A stretch of 64,000 nt of DNA from Alcanivoracaceae bacterium (GTDB lineage Bacteria; Pseudomonadota; Gammaproteobacteria; Pseudomonadales; Alcanivoracaceae). The stretch is taken from assembly GCA_029213045.1 (NCBI GenBank), contig JARGPN010000010.1, positions 186,001-250,000 on the forward strand, written 5' to 3'. The notes under the pieces were generated by a model, which made no database searches, was not told the DNA's origin, and worked only from the letters and a program-made list of their open reading frames with translations. Below are positions 56,024-64,000 of the stretch, piece after piece. The position numbers and the translations under genes were made by a program. Every line of letters begins with the position of its first letter. Position 1 is the stretch's first letter.

Positions 56024-56830
56024 ATGTCTACAGCAATTTGGACCGGCACCACTGCCGTTATCCTCTACATTTTGGCCACATTAGTGGTGGTGCGATTCCT
56101 GCGCGGCAACACGGGCTTTAACCGTCCGGCGGTGCTTACACTGGGCCTGTTGGCGCTGCTTTTTCACAGCTGCGCGCTGTGGCACCTGATGATCAGCGAG
56201 TCTGGCGTCCGTTTAGGGCTGTTTCCCGTGGCCTCTTTGATTGGCGCAACCGGTGCGGCGGTAGTGATGCTAGCGAGCCTGTACCGGCCGCTTGAGTGGG
56301 TTAGCGTGATGGTTTTCCCCTATTGCGCCGTCACCCTGCCGATGGCGATCTGGATTCATACCGGCTACGCCCCCAAACATCTCAGTCACGGCTTAGGCGC
56401 ACACGTGCTGCTGTCGATCACCGCCTATACATTCTTAGCGCTGGCGGCGTGTCAGGCCGTGCTGGTGATGATTCAACACCAACAGCTAAAAGATGGGCAT
56501 ATTCGCGGCGTTATGCGCTATTTTCCCGCCATCACCCTGATGGAAACAGTGCTTTTCGAGCTTATCAGCGCCGGAACAGTGCTACTCACACTGGCGATTG
56601 CTGTTGGCTTTATCTATGTCGACGATCTGTTTGCACAGCATTTGGTCCACAAAACCGCGCTTACTTTGGTCGGCTGGCTAGTGTTCGTGGTATTACTGTG
56701 GGGCAGGCACTACCTCGGCTGGCGGGGCGTTACCGCCGTGCGCTTTACCCTTACCGGCTTTATGTTCCTGATTCTGGCATTTTTTGGGACACAGCTCGTG
56801 CTTGAGGTAATTCTACAGCGCCACGCTTGA
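56024..56830 (+). CDS. CcsA-like (YpjD-type) membrane protein
   Basis: A 268-residue protein with eight membrane segments of the cytochrome c assembly (CcsA/CcmF-related) family. GLGAHVLLSITAYTFLALAACQAVLV, with a conserved His, and LVHKTALTLVGWLVFVVLLWGRHYLGWRG match. It is the gene usually found divergent from ffh (ypjD in E. coli); its role is not well known. AGGAG a few bases ahead supports ATG 56024; the longer frame from 55964 begins in the leader. corB follows after 57 bases. Confidence 0.92.
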   Translation: MSTAIWTGTTAVILYILATLVVVRFLRGNTGFNRPAVLTLGLLALLFHSCALWHLMISESGVRLGLFPVASLIGATGAAVVMLASLYRPLEWVSVMVFPYCAVTLPMAIWIHTGYAPKHLSHGLGAHVLLSITAYTFLALAACQAVLVMIQHQQLKDGHIRGVMRYFPAITLMETVLFELISAGTVLLTLAIAVGFIYVDDLFAQHLVHKTALTLVGWLVFVVLLWGRHYLGWRGVTAVRFTLTGFMFLILAFFGTQLVLEVILQRHA

Positions 56831-56887
56831 CAGGTTTCCGGCAGGCTTCCGACAATAGCCTTCCTCGCGCATTACAGGCATGACATT

Positions 56888-58192
56888 TTGGACGATTACC
56901 CCACGGCGGTTTTAGTTGGCGCCCTCATTGCTTTAATCTTCCTTTCCGCTTTCTTCTCCAGTAGCGAAACTGGGATGGTGGCATTGAACCGCTACCGCCT
57001 GCGCCACCTTGTTAAGCAAGGCAATCGCAGCGCCAAGCGCGTTGAAAAAATGCTTGAACGACCTGACCGTTTACTCGGCGTTATCCTCGTTGGCAACAAC
57101 CTCGTCAATAATGCAGCGGCAACGCTAGCGGCACTGCTCGGTTTATATTGGTTAGGCGAACTCGGCACCGCACTCGCGCCGATTTTTATTACCATCGTGA
57201 TGCTGATTTTTTCCGAAGTCACCCCAAAAACCTATGCGGCGTTACGACCAGAAGCGGTCGCGTTCCCTGCCAGTTTAATTCTTAAGCCCTTGCAATGGCT
57301 GTTCACGCCAGTGGTGTGGACAGTGAACGGTATCGGCAATTTTATTTTGCGCCTGTTCGGGGTACGCCCCGACAAGATTGACGATGATCATTTGTCACCG
57401 GAAGAATTGCGCACTGTGGTAAACGAAGCCGGCGGGTTAATTCCGGAAAAACATCAACGCATGCTGCTCAACATTCTCGACCTGGAAAAAGCCACCGTCG
57501 AAGACATTATGATTCCGCGCAACGACATGGTTGGCGTCGATCTTGATGCCGACATGGACGACATCATGGAGACGTTGCGCACCTCGCAGCACACACGACT
57601 GCCGGTGTACAAAGGCGACCCGAATAACATGGTCGGCCTACTGCACTTGCGCAAACTTAGCCGCCTACTGCTTCGCGACGACATTAGCAAAGCAGATCTC
57701 ATGCAGCACACGGTAGAACCTTTTTATGTGCCCGAAGGCACACAGTTGCATCGTCAGCTGATTAACTTTCAAAACGCTAAGCGACGCATAGGTGTGGTGG
57801 TAGACGAATACGGCGACGTACTCGGCTTGATTACGCTGGAAGATATTTTGGAAGAAATTGTCGGCGAATTTACCACCGACCTTGCGGCCAGCAGCCAAGA
57901 TATTCACCCGCAAGAAGACGACAGCTACGTCATTGATGGCGGCGCGCATTTGCGAGACATCAATAAAGTACTGCACTGGGAATTGCCCACCGACGGCCCA
58001 AAGACATTGAACGGATTAATCACCGAACACCTGCAAGACATTCCCGAAACGAGCCTGTGTTTACGTATTGATCATTACCTGATCGAAATCATGCAAATGA
58101 AAGACAACATGGTGAAAACGGTGAAGATGCGGCACGCTAGCAGCTTTATTGAAGAAGCGACTACTGAACAAGAAGCGCGCACTCAAATCTGA
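56888..58192 (+). CDS. CorB/CNNM-family magnesium transport protein (HlyC/CorC)
   Basis: A 434-residue protein: CNNM (DUF21) membrane domain with three or four helices (5-195), a CBS pair (DIMIPRNDMVGVDLDADMDDIMETL and RIGVVVDEYGDVLGLITLEDILEEIVGEF) and a C-terminal CorC_HlyC domain. FFSSSETGMVALNRYRLRHL is the family entry. Such proteins export or exchange magnesium, and bind nucleotide through the CBS pair. The start appears to be TTG 56888, as the ATG at 56880 is out of frame. With the ypjD-like gene it forms a conserved pair divergent from ffh. Confidence 0.93.
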   Translation: MDDYPTAVLVGALIALIFLSAFFSSSETGMVALNRYRLRHLVKQGNRSAKRVEKMLERPDRLLGVILVGNNLVNNAAATLAALLGLYWLGELGTALAPIFITIVMLIFSEVTPKTYAALRPEAVAFPASLILKPLQWLFTPVVWTVNGIGNFILRLFGVRPDKIDDDHLSPEELRTVVNEAGGLIPEKHQRMLLNILDLEKATVEDIMIPRNDMVGVDLDADMDDIMETLRTSQHTRLPVYKGDPNNMVGLLHLRKLSRLLLRDDISKADLMQHTVEPFYVPEGTQLHRQLINFQNAKRRIGVVVDEYGDVLGLITLEDILEEIVGEFTTDLAASSQDIHPQEDDSYVIDGGAHLRDINKVLHWELPTDGPKTLNGLITEHLQDIPETSLCLRIDHYLIEIMQMKDNMVKTVKMRHASSFIEEATTEQEARTQI

Positions 58193-58323
58193 CATCGAAT
58201 TAGTCAGCAGAGCCGCTGCTATTAAAATACGGCGCAGGCTTTTTGTGAGGCGCTAACCCTAGAGGTAGAGCTAAGGGAAGGCTCAGCGCTCACAAACCAA
58301 ATCGTACCCATGTATTCAGAATA

Positions 58324-59289
58324 TTAAGAAACACGTTCAGCCAAGGGTGACCCCACCCAACCAATTATTTCTTCAGCATGCCGCCGAACCAAGCGCCGCC
58401 CTTCCTCAATCGCTTCGCTCGCGCGATGAAAGTCCATCATGGCGAAGTCTTCCAGCAACGGTACGAGCGTAATTTCTGGGGGATCTCCCGCCATACGACT
58501 GCGCGTAATTCTGTCTTGCATAATATTAATGCTTGCCGCCACTACATCGAAAAACCCTGGCTCACTATTCCCATCGGACGAAAAATAATCCGTCACTTTC
58601 TGCCAAATACCATGCTCTTCTGCTGAACCTTTTTCGGTTTTCGCCTGTTGACGCGAATTGTGCGACAAATGTGCGCCGACAAGCTGAGCATTTAGATTTA
58701 CTGCAATAACAATATCCGCACCCAAGCCACGACACGCAGACACCGGCACAGGATTCACCAAACCTCCGTCTAGCATCCAACGGTCGTCGTACCGCACGGG
58801 GGAAAATAATCCGGGCAATGCACAAGATGCTCGCGCTGCTCTTAGTATTGGCCCCTTAGTCAACCAAACCTCTCGCCCCGTACGCATTTCAGTGGCAACA
58901 CTAACGAATTTTTTATCGAGTTCTTCAATATTGGGATTGGCATGTTGCTCGCGAAAAAAACCAAACAGCTTCTCGCCTTTCACGACACCGCCGGAAAATG
59001 TGATATCCATTAAACCAAAGACATCTCGCATCTCCAGCTTCTGCACCCACTCCGCGAATGCATCCAACTGACCGGCCACATATACCGCCCCAACTAACGC
59101 GCCAATCGACGTGCCCGCTACAATTTCCGGCTCGATGCCGAGCTTTTCCAGTTCTTGGATTACGCCAATATGAGCCCAGCCCCTTGCCGACCCACTGCCA
59201 AGTGCGAGGCCAATTGTGGGAGCCGGTGCGCGATGCGTTTGAGAGGATGTATCGTCTTCGGTTTTTTCTACGTCTTTCTTACTCGCCAT
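58324..59289 (-). CDS. Patatin-like phospholipase
   Basis: A 321-residue patatin-fold hydrolase of the RssA/YchK type. The glycine-rich oxyanion segment is ALGSGSARGWAHIG (29-42), the nucleophile Ser61 is in GTSIG, and the dyad Asp174 in DGGLVNP. ARASCALPGLFSPV is also typical. No signal peptide, so cytoplasmic. Substrate unknown. The start overlaps the DUF1289 stop by ten bases, and it is the last gene of the Nudix/gamma-carbonic anhydrase/DUF1289/patatin unit. Confidence 0.92.
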   Translation of the reverse strand: MASKKDVEKTEDDTSSQTHRAPAPTIGLALGSGSARGWAHIGVIQELEKLGIEPEIVAGTSIGALVGAVYVAGQLDAFAEWVQKLEMRDVFGLMDITFSGGVVKGEKLFGFFREQHANPNIEELDKKFVSVATEMRTGREVWLTKGPILRAARASCALPGLFSPVRYDDRWMLDGGLVNPVPVSACRGLGADIVIAVNLNAQLVGAHLSHNSRQQAKTEKGSAEEHGIWQKVTDYFSSDGNSEPGFFDVVAASINIMQDRITRSRMAGDPPEITLVPLLEDFAMMDFHRASEAIEEGRRLVRRHAEEIIGWVGSPLAERVS

Positions 59290-59494
59290 GGGTCACCACA
59301 CAAGGCGCCAGTTCGCCACGCATTCGCTGTTGGGTTCGCTCTATGACTAAGCGCTGCCTGTCGATGTCCATGCGTCCCCACTGGCTAATTTCCATGCCCG
59401 TGCGATAACAGCCGACACAGACATCGTCTTCATCCAGCGCGCAAACACTGACGCACGGCGACGGGACAAATTGCACATTAGACAAAACGCTCAT
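59279..59494 (-). CDS. DUF1289 small cysteine-rich protein
   Basis: A 71-residue protein. The family pattern is clear: PSPCVSVCALDEDDVCVGCYRT with Cys14, Cys18, Cys26 and Cys29, then EISQWGRM. The four cysteines probably bind iron or zinc. Start 59494 is preferred, with GAAGCGG ahead; the frame continues upstream inside the carbonic anhydrase gene. It overlaps that gene's end and the patatin start. Confidence 0.88.
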   Translation of the reverse strand: MSVLSNVQFVPSPCVSVCALDEDDVCVGCYRTGMEISQWGRMDIDRQRLVIERTQQRMRGELAPCVVTHGE

Positions 59495-60011
59495 CCGCTT
59501 CGAGGTGTTCTTTAAAATGTTTGCCGTGCTCGACATAGTGCATGGCGCCCATTTGCAACATGGCTTTGTGGCCATCGGTAATTTCTTTAACGACTTTCGC
59601 AGGAGATCCCATCACCAATGAATTATCTGGAATATCCATGCCTTCGGGGACCAAAGAATTCGCACCAATAATACAATTCTTTCCGATACGCGCCTTGTTC
59701 AGCACGACCGCATTAATCCCGATCAAACTGTTATCACCGATGGTGCAGCCATGCAGCATCACCTTATGCCCCACCGTCACACCCTTGCCAATCTTCATCG
59801 GCACACCTGGATCAACGTGCAGCACGGAACCATCTTGAATGTTAGTGCCGTCACCAATTTCAATGACGTCATTGTCTGCACGAATGACTGCATTAAACCA
59901 AACCGTGGCGTTATCACCGAGCTCGACGGAACCAATAACAGTAGCGTTCGGCGCAATCCAATAATTGTCTGTGGCCGTTTTTAAAGCGCGCGAACCTAGC
60001 TTATAAATCAT
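59478..60011 (-). CDS. Gamma-carbonic anhydrase-family protein
   Basis: A 177-residue left-handed beta-helix protein (YrdA/PaaY type) with hexapeptide repeats: VIGSVELGDNATVWFNAVIRAD, IGDGTNIQDGSVLHVDPG, IGKGVTVGHKVMLHGCTIGDNSLIGINAVVL. The three zinc-ligand His positions (SVLHVD, VGHKVMLHGC) are present. Carbonic anhydrase activity is possible but not proved for this subfamily. ATG 60011 has GAGGA eight bases ahead and overlaps the Nudix stop. Confidence 0.92.
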   Translation of the reverse strand: MIYKLGSRALKTATDNYWIAPNATVIGSVELGDNATVWFNAVIRADNDVIEIGDGTNIQDGSVLHVDPGVPMKIGKGVTVGHKVMLHGCTIGDNSLIGINAVVLNKARIGKNCIIGANSLVPEGMDIPDNSLVMGSPAKVVKEITDGHKAMLQMGAMHYVEHGKHFKEHLEADERFV

Positions 60012-60015
60012 GCGG

Positions 60016-60585
60016 TTAATCCTCGACGGAAATATTGGTGTCGTAAACGTGGTTAAGCACATCCAAAATCATAAAGGCCGTCAGCCCCCAGATCCGGCGC
60101 TGCTCAAAATAATAGCTAGGGATGCGCATCTGTCTGCCGAAGAAATTAAACGGTTGGGACATATCGGGCGCTGTCTCAAGGAAGAATGAAAGCGGCACGC
60201 GAAAAATCTCGCCTATCTCTCCGGGTTCGGCAATCAGCTCAACGTCCGGCGCGACCAAGCCCACGAACGGAGTTACCTTCATGCCAAAGCGCGATGCCAA
60301 CGGCGACAGCTCCGCCAGCACTTCTACAGAGTCGGGCAACAAGCCCACTTCCTCATGACTTTCGCGTAAAGCCGTGTGCAAGAGATCTCGATCCCCAGGA
60401 TCGCGCTTGCCACCGGGAAACGCCACCTCACCCGCATGGGTGGGCATATGTGCAGAGCGCACCGTCAAAATCAAATGCGGATCGGCCTCGGTGGTGAACG
60501 GCATCAATACCGCCGCTTCAGGCATTTGCATGGGCAAATCCTGCCGGACGTATTTAGGCAGCCGTTCTCGTAGGTTTTCGATCAT
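60016..60585 (-). CDS. Nudix hydrolase, CoA pyrophosphatase-like
   Basis: A 189-residue Nudix protein of the NudL type. The box reads GGKRDPGDRDLLHTALRESHEEVGL, with the REx2EE core intact; AGEVAFPGG precedes it and the family motif LLPDSVEVLAEL follows. NudL enzymes cleave CoA and its derivatives; the substrate here is inferred. ATG 60585 gives the normal NudL length; a TTG at 60675 would extend it by 30 residues. First gene of a four-gene minus-strand unit, divergent from the other Nudix gene. Confidence 0.88.
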   Translation of the reverse strand: MIENLRERLPKYVRQDLPMQMPEAAVLMPFTTEADPHLILTVRSAHMPTHAGEVAFPGGKRDPGDRDLLHTALRESHEEVGLLPDSVEVLAELSPLASRFGMKVTPFVGLVAPDVELIAEPGEIGEIFRVPLSFFLETAPDMSQPFNFFGRQMRIPSYYFEQRRIWGLTAFMILDVLNHVYDTNISVED

Positions 60586-60787
60586 GACATGTTCATCGCT
60601 ATCTTTGCTGGCAGTGCTCGGGGGAAGTCGCAAAAATTCAAACAACAGTTTGAACGCCACGCTATGCAGCGGCAAGCGCTAATCCGGTAACGGGCTCAAA
60701 TCCATGACGAACGTCGCGAAATCCGCCGCCCCGTGGATTGCGGGCCGCACCCTATGCCGCTAGTCTGAGCCCAGCAAAGGAGATCCC

Positions 60788-61345
60788 ATGAAGTTTTGCA
60801 GCCATTGCGGCAACGATAACTTGCGCTACGACATTCCGGCCGGCGATAACCGCCCACGCTATTGGTGTGAAAAATGCGCCACGATTCATTATCAAAATCC
60901 AAAGATTATTGTTGGTGCGGTACCTGTTTGGGAAAATAAAATTTTACTGTGCAAACGCGCTATCGAACCGCGTAAAGGCTACTGGACATTGCCTGCCGGA
61001 TTTATGGAAAACGGCGAAACAATGCAAGAAGGCGCTGCTCGGGAAACGTGGGAAGAAGCCTGTGCAACGGTGAATATTGACGACCTGTACACAGTGTTCA
61101 ACCTACCGCATATTTATCAGGTTTATATGTTTTTCTTGGGTCGCGTTGCCGATGGAAAATGTGATGTGGGCGAAGAGTCCAGCGACGCAGGCTGGTTTAG
61201 CGAAGACGAAATACCATGGGATGAACTCGCCTTCCCCACGGTATCCCGCACGTTGAAGTTTTTCTTCGAAGATCGAAAGATCAATGCATTTCCGATTCGC
61301 GTGCAAGACATAGCACCGCTAGGCAGAAAACCCAAAGACGACTAA
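60788..61345 (+). CDS. Nudix hydrolase with N-terminal zinc ribbon
   Basis: A 185-residue protein. Residues 4-30 hold a zinc ribbon (Cys4, Cys7, Cys27, Cys30; FCSHCG and YWCEKC), followed by [27 protein letters not shown] and a Nudix box [23 protein letters not shown]. This layout is like NudC (NADH pyrophosphatase), but shorter and lacking its N-terminal domain; substrate unknown. GGAG lies seven bases ahead of the ATG. Its stop is four bases from the end of the next minus-strand gene. Confidence 0.93.
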   Translation: MKFCSHCGNDNLRYDIPAGDNRPRYWCEKCATIHYQNPKIIVGAVPVWENKILLCKRAIEPRKGYWTLPAGFMENGETMQEGAARETWEEACATVNIDDLYTVFNLPHIYQVYMFFLGRVADGKCDVGEESSDAGWFSEDEIPWDELAFPTVSRTLKFFFEDRKINAFPIRVQDIAPLGRKPKDD

Positions 61346-61349
61346 CGCA

Positions 61350-61973
61350 TCAACCAACGGTATCAAACAGCGTTGGATTAATTGACACTGCCACGCCGAT
61401 GGCGATCAACGCCCATAGCATCCCACCGAGAAGCAGCCAGAGCCAATTCGCTGCGGTGAAAGACTGATTGCCTACGCCTTTGGGATCATCGCAAATACTA
61501 TTGATTGCGCGCTGCGCAGGCACCATGACGGCAATAATGACGCCACTGGGCACAAACGTTAAAAAGTCATACCACGTAAATGCCTCAGCCTCCGGCACAA
61601 GGCGATCAATCACATACCCTGCAATCACCATGGCAATAAATAACGTAGATGCCGACGCATGATTCCAGCGACCAGCCACTTGCCGATCAACTCGGTGTTC
61701 ATCAATGCGATTAAATAGATCTTTAACGAAAAACACGGAAAAAATACCGCGCGGCACCGGCATGATCTTTTTATCCATGGTCGGCTGCAGTGCTTTCCAT
61801 TGGCGATAAAACCAATACGCCAAGTAGAGGTTCATGGTCGCGATACACATGACCAATAACTTAAAAACCGACACCACATAGTACTGAGGCATATTGCTGC
61901 CCAATGCGTCCTGAAGGTTGGCAGTAGGCGCTTGATACGGATTATTTGATGCAGACGTATTTTCTATTTCCAT
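61350..61973 (-). CDS. Membrane protein of unknown function
   Basis: A 207-residue protein with a polar N terminus (NPYQAPTANLQDALG, the kind of lead seen in several small membrane proteins) and four or five hydrophobic segments. YLAYWFYRQWKALQ and FFVKDLFNRIDEH lie between helices. No named domain is recognised. GGGGGA lies about nine bases ahead of the ATG. It converges on the zinc-ribbon Nudix gene. Confidence 0.82.
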   Translation of the reverse strand: MEIENTSASNNPYQAPTANLQDALGSNMPQYYVVSVFKLLVMCIATMNLYLAYWFYRQWKALQPTMDKKIMPVPRGIFSVFFVKDLFNRIDEHRVDRQVAGRWNHASASTLFIAMVIAGYVIDRLVPEAEAFTWYDFLTFVPSGVIIAVMVPAQRAINSICDDPKGVGNQSFTAANWLWLLLGGMLWALIAIGVAVSINPTLFDTVG

Positions 61974-62011
61974 TCGTAATATTCCCCCTACTTTAAAACC
62001 TATCTGCTTAA

Positions 62012-62350
62012 TTAGTGTTGCGTATTATTCGTGTCGAAAATTTCTAACCGTGTCACATCGTAGGCCGGCTCTTCATACGGGTGTGACAATTTTAACGCAG
62101 CGAGGGCTGCGGAAAGAATCGTCTCGGCGCACACCATTTCTACCCGATATTCAGGCACAACTTCGACGTCCCCCTGCTCTCCTAAGAAGGGCTTGCTGCC
62201 ATCCAAAGGACGAAACTGACCCTGACCTAGAACCTGCCATGCACAGCGATCGTAATTTCCAATGCGTCCTGCGCCCGCATCAAACACTGCCGCCTTTACC
62301 ACTTCAACGTGAGTTTCCGGCACGTAAAAGCATAGTTTAAACAGGTTCAT
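62012..62350 (-). CDS. NIF3/YqfO-like C-terminal-type protein
   Basis: A 112-residue protein matching the CutA-like insert domain of YqfO/NIF3 proteins as a free-standing form. Seen: LFKLCFYVPETHVEVVKAAVFDAGAGRIGNYDRCAWQVLGQGQFRP and LKLSHPYEEPAYDV. AAGGAG lies seven bases ahead of the ATG. Function of the stand-alone form is unknown. Confidence 0.9.
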   Translation of the reverse strand: MNLFKLCFYVPETHVEVVKAAVFDAGAGRIGNYDRCAWQVLGQGQFRPLDGSKPFLGEQGDVEVVPEYRVEMVCAETILSAALAALKLSHPYEEPAYDVTRLEIFDTNNTQH

Positions 62351-62386
62351 GTACCGCTCCTTGGATACCTTCGATGGAGGACATCG

Positions 62387-63064
62387 TTAGCTCGCTGCAA
62401 ACGCGGGCTGAATCCAAATACCTTCAACGTGCACTGTCTGCACGTCTTGGTGATATACGCCACCTTCAATAATGAGTTTGCGCCCCTCTGTGCGCGTAAT
62501 GCTTGCGCGACAAGTGATCTCTGATTCAATCGGCGTCGATGCCATATAGCGAATATTCAACGTTCCGGTAACACCGATACGCATTGAGGCATGCATGGCG
62601 CGCGCCAGCACTGCGTCCATAATCCATGACAAGACGCCACCATGAACCCGGCCCGGAGGGCCTTGATATTGCTGCCCCAAATATACTTTCGCTTCGACGC
62701 CTTCTGGGCTCACTTTTTCCCAACGTAGCTCCGGCGAAATGGGGTTCGCTAGGCCGCCCATTGGGTCGTAATCCATCATATCGAAAACGTCGGAGGCGTT
62801 GGCCTGCCCGGTGAAAAGCTTTTTATTCGCCGCACGCGTGTCACGACGATCGTGCCCCGCCGCCTGCTTTAAAACATCTTCCATCGTCTGCGCCCACTGC
62901 GCTAATTCCTCATTGCTGGCATCCGTGCGAATCAATTTCTCAGATAGCGCGCGCATCGCAGCGGCGAGTCGACGTCTCACTAAAAACGACTGCGGCGGCG
63001 GCTCCGAGTGAGCCGCCAGCAGTTGAAATGGTCCGTAGACTTTTTCTTTGTTTTGATCTGTCAT
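62387..63064 (-). CDS. Hotdog-fold (PaaI-type) thioesterase
   Basis: A 225-residue protein. The C-terminal 130 residues are a hotdog domain: GPPGRVHGGVLSWIMDAVLARAM carries the family's conserved HGG, followed by TGTLNIRYMASTPIESEITCRASITRTEGRKLI. The N-terminal 95 residues are polar and helical, of unclear role. Probably hydrolyses an acyl-CoA; substrate unknown. No good ribosome site precedes the ATG. Confidence 0.87.
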   Translation of the reverse strand: MTDQNKEKVYGPFQLLAAHSEPPPQSFLVRRRLAAAMRALSEKLIRTDASNEELAQWAQTMEDVLKQAAGHDRRDTRAANKKLFTGQANASDVFDMMDYDPMGGLANPISPELRWEKVSPEGVEAKVYLGQQYQGPPGRVHGGVLSWIMDAVLARAMHASMRIGVTGTLNIRYMASTPIESEITCRASITRTEGRKLIIEGGVYHQDVQTVHVEGIWIQPAFAAS

Positions 63065-63208
63065 GGAGGAAGCCGCTTAATATTTGAATGAAAATATCTA
63101 CATCGAAGGGTGCCGAGATTTAGTAGCACGGGCAAGGACATTTTGTGTCGACCCAGTGGATCAATGTGTATGCCAATGGCGGATGGTGCGAGCATGATTG
63201 AGCGACGT

Positions 63209-63400
63209 ATCGCTTGCGGGCAAGCTCCCACAAAAACTAGAAGACTGAAAGGGTTTTATAAATGATCGTCGGGTCTGCGGATCAGGAAGAAGTGAAATCG
63301 AATTGAGAGGCTCAGAAGCGGCGCTGATTTTATGTGGGAGCCTGCCTGCAGGCGATAGCGGCCTTGTTCAGCGCGCTATCGTTGCAAGCCAAGTTCTATC
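63209..63400. repeat. REP/REPIN locus, second copy
   Basis: An inverted REP half at 63209-63232 stands alone. A plus copy lies at 63333-63356, followed after exactly 21 bases by a decayed inverted copy at 63378-63400, giving the same spacing as the cluster at 17436-17688. The core differs at a few places (CCTGCCTGCAGG), keeping the palindrome by paired changes. It lies between purL and the thioesterase gene, a 347-base stretch without genes. Confidence 0.85.
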
Positions 63401-63411
63401 TTGAATGTACG

Positions 63412-64000
63412 TTACCCCACCCACTTGCGAGCGTTGGCGAACATTCTGAACCACGGCGCGTTTTCATATGCCTTCCATTCTTCTGGCGTCCACGATTGCT
63501 GCACAACGCGGAACACACGCTCTGGGTGCGGCATCATGATGGTTACGCGACCATCGGGTGTCGTGAACCCCGTGGCGCCACGCGGCGAACCGTTCGGATT
63601 GGCTGGGTATTGCTCCGTCGGATTACCCAAACCATCGGTGTAACGCAGAGCGAGCAGGCTGTTATCAACGCAATGCTGCAAACTCGCATCGCTAATTTCC
63701 GCGTGGCCTTCACCGTGTGCAACGGCGATAGGCAAACGCGTACCGGCCATATCAGATAAGAAAATAGACGGCGAGCTCTGCACTTCAACCAATGCGGTAC
63801 GGGCTTCGAATTGCTCACTTAAATTGCGAACGAAGCGCGGCCAATGCTCTGTACCAGGAATAATTTCCTTCAGTGCGGACATCATTTGGCAGCCGTTACA
63901 GATACCTAATGCAAAGCTGTCATTACGCTGGAAAAACTCAGCAAACTGATCGCGCAACTTAGCGTTATACAAAATAGTTTTTGCCCAACCTTCTCCCGCG
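63412..64000 (-). CDS. purL: Phosphoribosylformylglycinamidine synthase, C-terminal part
   Basis: The last 195 codons of purL; the rest lies beyond the window. [46 protein letters not shown] (with the amidotransferase Cys nucleophile), [27 protein letters not shown] and [10 protein letters not shown] (catalytic His and Glu) identify the glutaminase domain of the large single-chain form. It performs the fourth step of purine synthesis. Annotating this as a separate gene starting at the TTG at 63972 would be wrong: the frame is open to the edge. Confidence 0.97.
   Translation of the reverse strand, partial: AGEGWAKTILYNAKLRDQFAEFFQRNDSFALGICNGCQMMSALKEIIPGTEHWPRFVRNLSEQFEARTALVEVQSSPSIFLSDMAGTRLPIAVAHGEGHAEISDASLQHCVDNSLLALRYTDGLGNPTEQYPANPNGSPRGATGFTTPDGRVTIMMPHPERVFRVVQQSWTPEEWKAYENAPWFRMFANARKWVG

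Noticed and set aside
63412-63972. A separate 186-residue glutamine amidotransferase gene
   Set aside because: The frame continues to the window edge with purL sequence (AGEGWAKT) before the TTG, so it is the end of purL.

Overview
The window is an ordinary bacterial chromosome segment, apparently from a gammaproteobacterium of the Pseudomonadales/Cellvibrionales kind. The gene order purL ... Nudix / gamma-carbonic anhydrase / corB / ypjD-like / ffh ... rpsP-rimM-trmD-rplS ... xerD-dsbC-hom-thrC matches, from memory, the order in Pseudomonas. The window also carries Pseudomonas-type REP palindromes (core TGTGGGAGCTTGCCTGCAAG). Genus and species cannot be fixed from the sequence alone. No prophage, transposase, CRISPR array, tRNA or rRNA was seen. 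Both window ends cut genes: an AstE/AspA-like deacylase at the left and purL at the right.

Bases 1-26,000 hold mostly single genes or pairs. They are an AstE-like amidohydrolase, a lone condensation-type acyltransferase, a membrane diguanylate cyclase, an HNH nuclease, an MMPL/RND exporter, a DUF3047 protein, a GMC oxidoreductase, a membrane-anchored beta-helix protein, a DegQ-type protease with a methyltransferase, an unrecognised exported protein, a CaiB-type CoA transferase, a tandem REPIN cluster, an Mpo1-like protein, a serine hydrolase, a porin/BCCT transporter pair and the ergothioneine pair egtB-egtD. Bases 25,000-31,000 add a rhodanese, a MAPEG protein, an RNase HI with a viroplasmin domain, and a rhomboid protease convergent with a zinc-finger/membrane/TPR-like protein.

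Bases 31,000-40,030 are housekeeping: threonine synthesis (thrC, hom), alaC, dsbC, xerD, a second diguanylate cyclase and the ribosomal operon rpsP-rimM-trmD-rplS. Bases 40,377-54,320 form a cobalamin island. A B12 riboswitch heads btuB-btuF-btuC-btuD-cobO-cobQ, with cobD and cbiB upstream on the same strand, cobT-cobC-cobS divergent, and cobU further along beyond two unrelated envelope genes. Together they import corrinoids, adenosylate and amidate them, and assemble the lower ligand. The island separates ffh from rpsP, which are neighbours in many gammaproteobacteria.

Bases 54,425-64,000 return to the conserved backbone: ffh, ypjD-like, corB, then a tightly packed Nudix / gamma-carbonic anhydrase / DUF1289 / patatin unit, a zinc-ribbon Nudix, small conserved proteins, a thioesterase, a second REP locus and the 3' end of purL.

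No clearly new multi-gene system was found. The items most worth a second look are xerD, which has no canonical start codon at the position homology predicts; the REPIN clusters without a visible RAYT transposase; the cytoplasmic-domain/TM/beta-helix protein; the zinc-finger/TPR membrane protein facing a rhomboid protease; and the two-gene envelope unit lodged inside the cobalamin island.
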